64,000 nt of DNA from Bacilli bacterium (GTDB lineage Bacteria; Bacillota_I; Bacilli_A; ML615J-28; CAG-698). Position 1 is the stretch's first letter. Each line of letters begins with the position of its first letter. Position numbers and translations under genes: made by a program. The notes below the pieces were generated by a model. The model had not been told where the DNA came from and did no database searches. It saw only the letters and a program-made list of their open reading frames with translations. Shown here in pieces: positions 62,845-64,000 of this stretch. Location: contig JAQUZE010000008.1 of NCBI GenBank assembly GCA_028691515.1, positions 1-64,000 on the forward strand, read 5' to 3'.

Positions 62845-63024
62845 ATTATCACCATTATATTTTCATATAATATCATAAAAATAAATAAATTTCAATTTTT
62901 AAAGAAAAACACTCATTTTAAATATAATATACATTAAAGTAAAAATTTTATCTAAGTTATAATTGATTGCAAAAAAGTGACAAATGTAGTAAAATAAAAA
63001 CAATAAGAATAGGGGGTGGCTTGA

Positions 63025-63837
63025 TTGTTTTTAAGTATAAGTGATATTCTTCGAGAAGTGTATGATAATTTCTTTGTTGAATTTTCTTGGTCAAGTTTAC
63101 TGACTTTATTCTTTGGAATACTTATAGGTATTCTTTTTTGTCTGATGACATATTTGGTATTTATTACAGTAAGGTTTAAAAATGATAAATCTTTAAGTTA
63201 CATTAAAGAAGTTGATATTAGTAATGATGATTTAAAAAGAAGTGTAACAAACGCTAGAAATCAATATATTGAAGAATGTTCTTACTTGAAATCAGGAGAG
63301 AAAATTGTAAAATTAAAAGATATTTCTTTATCGTTAATAGATGATATTGCTTTGTTTTATTATCCCGATTCTAAACATCCCAAGTATGAATTGTCCATTT
63401 CTGAGGCTTTGTTATTAACACATTATATAGCAGATAGAATTGATACCATATTTAAAGGACCAATATTGAAAAGACTAAAAGAAATTAAAATATCAAGTAT
63501 TTTAAATGTTCTTGATGCAAAAAAAATAGCAGAAGAAAATAAAATTGTTAAAACTGTTACAAATACTAAAGTAAGAAGTTTCTTTAGAACTGTCGGTGGA
63601 GTTTTAAATTATGTAAATCCAGTTTATTGGATAAAAAAGTTAATGATTGATGCTACTTTTACGGCTGCATTAAATAAAATTTCATTAACTATTATTGATA
63701 TAATAGCTGAAGAAACAAATAGAGTTTATAGCAAAAGCTTATTTGTGGATAAATTGAATTTAGATATTGACAATTCAGCTGAAGAAATTCAAAGAATAAT
63801 TGAAGAAGATGAGGAAAATAAAAATGAAACAAAATAG
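63025..63837 (+). CDS. Membrane protein of unknown function
   Basis: This 270-residue protein starts at TTG 63025, 6 bases after AGGGGGTGG; no ATG is available nearby. One strong membrane segment lies at about 24-48 (SLLTLFFGILIGILFCLMTYLVF). The remainder is a helical cytoplasmic domain with LSISEALLLTHYIADRI and VGGVLNYVNPVYWIKKLM, and an acidic C-terminus. No family is recognised. It overlaps the next gene by 14 bases, so the two are translationally coupled. Confidence 0.7.
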   Translation: MFLSISDILREVYDNFFVEFSWSSLLTLFFGILIGILFCLMTYLVFITVRFKNDKSLSYIKEVDISNDDLKRSVTNARNQYIEECSYLKSGEKIVKLKDISLSLIDDIALFYYPDSKHPKYELSISEALLLTHYIADRIDTIFKGPILKRLKEIKISSILNVLDAKKIAEENKIVKTVTNTKVRSFFRTVGGVLNYVNPVYWIKKLMIDATFTAALNKISLTIIDIIAEETNRVYSKSLFVDKLNLDIDNSAEEIQRIIEEDEENKNETK

Positions 63838-64000
63838 AAAGAATTTCTTTATTCCTAAAATTAAAGAAGATAATATTGAAGAAATAAAAAAAGAAGAAGA
63901 TAATAAAAAGAATTTTGTGGCACCTATTTCAGGGAGAAAAGTAAAAGATAAACCTTATTTTCCCTATGTTAAGTATGGAAATAAGGGGTTACAATATGAA
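63824..64000 (+). CDS. Unknown protein, 3' end outside the window
   Basis: 59 codons are visible from ATG 63824, preceded by GATGAGG, and still open at the window edge. The N-terminal part is strongly charged (Lys/Glu) and probably disordered. It then gives FVAPISGRKVKDKPYFPYV. No signal peptide is seen. It overlaps the end of the membrane protein gene, so a partner role is likely. The short fragment does not allow a family call. Confidence 0.6.
   Translation, partial: MKQNRKNFFIPKIKEDNIEEIKKEEDNKKNFVAPISGRKVKDKPYFPYVKYGNKGLQYE

Noticed and set aside
1-64000. Mycoplasma-type code with UGA as Trp
   Set aside because: UGA terminates several clear genes (OsmC, queT, fused EcfA, mrnC), Trp residues at conserved positions are UGG, and prfB is present.

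Overview
The window is about 64 kb of very AT-rich, gene-dense chromosomal DNA. It comes from a low-GC Gram-positive bacterium of the Bacilli, probably one of the deep lineages near the Mollicutes, Izemoplasmatales or Erysipelotrichales. Several reasons support this. The gene order is Bacillus-like: mrnC-rlmB-sigma-rpmG-secE-nusG-rplK-rplA-rplJ-rplL, hpf...secA-prfB, ytxK-ackA, dnaE-pfkA and rplM-rpsI. Intrinsic terminators are abundant and Shine-Dalgarno sites are of the AGGAGG type. The genetic code looks standard: UGA is used as a stop (for example at queT, the fused EcfA gene and mrnC), Trp is UGG, and a complete release factor 2 gene is present. No rRNA, tRNA, CRISPR array or insertion sequence was seen.

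Layout. 1-9.4 kb: the 3' end of a large unknown protein, a PlsC-like acyltransferase fused to a zinc ribbon, a frameshifted immunity-like gene, an OsmC protein with an InlB-repeat partner, a thioredoxin-reductase-like flavoprotein, an M29 aminopeptidase, a PTS-IIC-like membrane protein and a TetR regulator. 9.4-15.0 kb: an adenosylcobalamin riboswitch controls a five-gene vitamin B12 uptake operon. It contains a split, membrane-anchored transcobalamin/intrinsic-factor-like pair (alpha/alpha barrel protein plus DUF4430 protein), EcfT, a fused double EcfA ATPase and an S component. 15.1-15.6 kb: a preQ1-I riboswitch with queT.

15.6-20 kb is the most striking region. Two paralogous lipoprotein substrate-binding genes are each preceded by a short leader ORF with a run of Tyr (copy 1) or mixed Phe/Tyr (copy 2) codons. 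Each leader is followed by overlapping RNA segments that can fold either as an antiterminator or as an intrinsic terminator just before the gene. This is a trp/phe-type ribosome-mediated attenuator, in duplicate, on a PF04392-type ABC transporter (SBP, SBP, permease, ATPase). It predicts Tyr and Phe/Tyr as the sensed amino acids.

20-36 kb: a surface protein, yidD overlapping it antisense, ytxK-ackA, two large membrane-anchored unknown proteins, dnaE-pfkA, metG and a CPA2 antiporter. 36-46 kb: rplM-rpsI with a putative L13 leader, a two-component system, cysS-mrnC-rlmB-sigma, rpmG-secE-nusG, and rplK-rplA-rplJ-rplL with L1-binding-site mimics and an L10 leader. 46-64 kb: hpf, rplY, secA, prfB, a YitT-family gene, recX and a HAD phosphatase. 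Three very large secreted GHL10 (DigH-like) glycosyl-hydrolase paralogues are interleaved with these. Two of them carry 6-8 InlB-type repeats and a Cys-plus-transmembrane-plus-basic C-terminus. The window closes with two linked genes of unknown function, the last one cut off.
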